From contig QHYF01000056.1 of NCBI GenBank assembly GCA_003224075.1, forward strand, positions 1 to 14,982: 14,982 nt of DNA, in the 5' to 3' direction. Of this stretch, positions 13,541 through 14,982 are shown one piece after another. Source of the DNA: Acidobacteriota bacterium. GTDB taxonomy: Bacteria > Acidobacteriota > Terriglobia > Acidiferrales > UBA7541. Position 1 is the first letter of the stretch. Every line of letters begins with the position of its first letter. Made by a program: the position numbers and the translations under genes. Under the pieces are notes generated by a model, which did no database searches, was not told where the DNA came from, and saw nothing but the letters and a program-made list of their open reading frames with translations.

Positions 13541-14353
13541 GTGTGCATTCCCCGGAGACGCCTGGTATCGCTGTTCGTGTTCGCATTCATTGGCGCGGTG
13601 CTCACCGGCAGTCCCGCTCGCGCGAAGAAAATCGAAACCGGCTTTCTTGACCGCACCGTCTCGCTCGCGGGCACGGAATACAAATACCAGGTCTTCGTCC
13701 CGGAGAATTGGACGCGGAAGCAAAAGTGGCCCATCATTCTGTTTCTTCACGGCGCCGGCGAGCGCGGCGAAGACGGCTTGGTCCAGACGCAAGTTGGCAT
13801 CGGCAGAGCCATTCGCATGGATCGCAGCCGCTTTCCCGCCGTGGTGGTCCTGCCGCAGTGCCGCAAGGAAGTCTGGTGGTCCCAGTCGCCCATGGACGAC
13901 GTGGCGATGAAAGCGCTCGAAGCCGCTACCAAGGAGTTCCACGGCGACCCGCAGCGCACCTACCTCACGGGCCTCTCGATGGGCGGCTACGGCACCTGGC
14001 ATCTTGCGGGAAAATATCCGGGCAGATTCGCGGCCATCGTGCCCATCTGCGGCGGCATTTTGATGCCCGATATTTCTCGCGAGCAGTCCCCCGACGACGC
14101 TAAACCCTACACCGATGCCGCCGCCAAGATCGGAAAGAACACCCCAGTTTGGATCTTCCACGGCGGCGACGATCCGGCCGTTCCCGTTGCGGAATCGCGC
14201 CGCATGAACGAAGCCATGAAGGCGCTCGACGCCGACGTGCACTACACCGAATACCCTGGTGTTGGCCACAATTCCTGGGACAATGCCTACACCGAGGCAG
14301 AACTGATGACCTGGCTGTTCTCTAAATCATCGAACGCGAAGCCAAACAAATGA
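13541..14353 (+). CDS. Secreted alpha/beta-hydrolase, carboxylesterase/phospholipase-like
   Basis: A serine hydrolase, probably an esterase exported from the cytoplasm. The GTG at 13541 has GGAGG 6 nt upstream; the frame is open from an ATG at 13445, but only the later start puts a normal signal peptide (basic CIPRRR, hydrophobic LVSLFVFAFIGAVL, cleavage after SPARA near 28) at the N-terminus. The 270-residue form has the oxyanion-loop motif FLHGAGERGE (68-77), nucleophile Ser146 in GLSMGGYGTW, Asp211 in HGGDDPAVP and His243 in GVGHNSWD. This set is typical of the PHB depolymerase / dienelactone-hydrolase-like esterases; the substrate is unknown. Divergent from mutM, with a 135-bp gap. Confidence 0.9.
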   Translation: MCIPRRRLVSLFVFAFIGAVLTGSPARAKKIETGFLDRTVSLAGTEYKYQVFVPENWTRKQKWPIILFLHGAGERGEDGLVQTQVGIGRAIRMDRSRFPAVVVLPQCRKEVWWSQSPMDDVAMKALEAATKEFHGDPQRTYLTGLSMGGYGTWHLAGKYPGRFAAIVPICGGILMPDISREQSPDDAKPYTDAAAKIGKNTPVWIFHGGDDPAVPVAESRRMNEAMKALDADVHYTEYPGVGHNSWDNAYTEAELMTWLFSKSSNAKPNK

Positions 14354-14475
14354 AAATCAAAAGGCGCGAGCAACCGTGCTTCAAAATCGCACTGTGCTTC
14401 ACGACTCACCACCGCGCAACAACCATCATGTCGTACGCAATAAATATCGAAAATGTCTACAGGAAATCTGTGAAT
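14354..14475. other. Convergent intergenic region
   Basis: These 122 bp separate the esterase and the cyclase genes. They contain a direct repeat GTGCTTCA (two copies about 20 bp apart, near 14375 and 14393) and a palindrome, GTGAATTCAC at 14470-14479, over the cyclase stop. No clear terminator is seen. Confidence 0.4.
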
Positions 14476-14982
14476 TCACGGCAGCAGCGCAAACACCCGC
14501 ACCGCTCCGCCCGACCCGCCCTCTAACTTGATTGGCGCCACGATGAGAAACGCCCCTGTTTCCGGCAGTTCGCTCAGATCCGTCAGATTTTCAAGGTGAT
14601 ACAAACCTGCACCCAACGACAGGTGGTGTACGGCGAAATCACTCGATGCGCCGTAATCGATGCTCAGCGTATCGCACCCAAGCCCGCTTACCTTTCGCTC
14701 AATCAGCAGTTTCGCTGCCTCCACTGAGAATCCCGGAAAGTGCATCTTCCCCTGCGCATCCTGATTTCGGTACTTCTGCGCGTCCGGCCACCGCGACGCC
14801 CAACCCGTCCGCAGCAGCACAATCGCCCCTTCCGGAATCCGTCCGTGCCGCTTCTCCCACTCTGCAATGCGCGCGGCGGCAAGCTGATAATCCGCATCCT
14901 TGCCGCTCTCCGCGCGGACGTCCATTACGACTGCCGGGCCAAACAATTGCTTCACGGGAATTTGGTCCACGGTCGTCTTCCC
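14476..14982 (-). CDS. Cyclase / kynurenine-formamidase-like metal hydrolase, 5' partial
   Basis: A member of the cyclase family (PF04199 type), probably hydrolysing an amide or a cyclic ester; the true substrate cannot be told. The frame runs open through the right window edge, so the N-terminus is missing; a GTG at 14970 is only an internal codon. The visible 169 codons show VVMDVRAESGKD (about 18-29 of the visible part), a GAIVLLRTGWASRW strand region, GFSVEAAKLLIERKVSGLGCDTLSIDYG, HHLSLGAGLYHLENLTDLSELP, and a final AFLIVAPIKLEGGSGGAVRVFALLP. The metal-binding HxGTHxD motif of the family would be upstream, outside the window, so its presence cannot be checked. Confidence 0.85.
   Translation of the reverse strand, partial: GKTTVDQIPVKQLFGPAVVMDVRAESGKDADYQLAAARIAEWEKRHGRIPEGAIVLLRTGWASRWPDAQKYRNQDAQGKMHFPGFSVEAAKLLIERKVSGLGCDTLSIDYGASSDFAVHHLSLGAGLYHLENLTDLSELPETGAFLIVAPIKLEGGSGGAVRVFALLP

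Noticed and set aside
13514..14269. Minus-strand frame of 251 codons opposite the esterase
   Set aside because: The esterase has a signal peptide, strong ribosome site and full catalytic triad; the antisense frame has none of these.
1..14982. Mobile elements, CRISPR arrays, toxin-antitoxin or defence islands
   Set aside because: No transposase, integrase, spaced repeat array or recognisable defence gene is present; gene content and spacing look like ordinary chromosome.

Overview
This is a GC-rich chromosomal window with closely packed housekeeping and stress genes. The mix suggests an acidobacterium: a LuxR-type regulator with an N-terminal region I do not recognise as REC or PAS, a Tat-exported superoxide dismutase, a MarR regulator with a KEITTAEYQALAE-type N-terminus, M28 peptidases and a partner-switch pair. 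This is an impression from protein style, not a database result. I see no transposase, integrase, phage gene, CRISPR array, rRNA or tRNA.

Layout. A membrane glycosyltransferase (+, 5' end outside the window) runs to 1190. A 466-bp non-coding stretch follows and ends in a probable structured leader for a LuxR-type regulator (+, 1657-2289). That gene converges on a Mn-type superoxide dismutase (-, 2376-3131) across a perfect 10-bp-stem terminator. From there to 13405 every gene is on the minus strand. In transcription order they are mutM, a double-module M28 peptidase, dtd, a GNAT acetyltransferase, a marR-type regulator, comM/yifB, a second GNAT, an RsbW-like anti-sigma kinase, an RsbV-like STAS antagonist, queG and the dismutase. 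Divergent from mutM is a secreted alpha/beta-hydrolase (+, 13541-14353). It converges on a cyclase/kynurenine-formamidase-like gene cut by the right edge.

Likely transcription units, judged by spacing, are M28-dtd-GNAT (9-bp gaps) and rsbW-rsbV (8-bp gap). The other minus-strand genes are 79-185 bp apart and may have their own promoters. A clear TATAAT box lies in front of the dismutase, and a palindrome overlaps the promoter of the MarR gene.

Functionally the window combines nucleic-acid and translation quality control (MutM, ComM, QueG, Dtd), oxidative-stress defence (SOD), extracytoplasmic hydrolases (M28, esterase) and regulation (LuxR, MarR, RsbVW). I did not find a clearly new multi-gene system. 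The items most worth a second look are regulatory or architectural: a Shine-Dalgarno mimic hairpin in the LuxR leader, the MarR palindrome with a possible leaderless GTG start, the tandem duplicated M28 peptidase with an inverted repeat abutting its ribosome binding site, and a hexanucleotide repeat inside the LuxR coding region.
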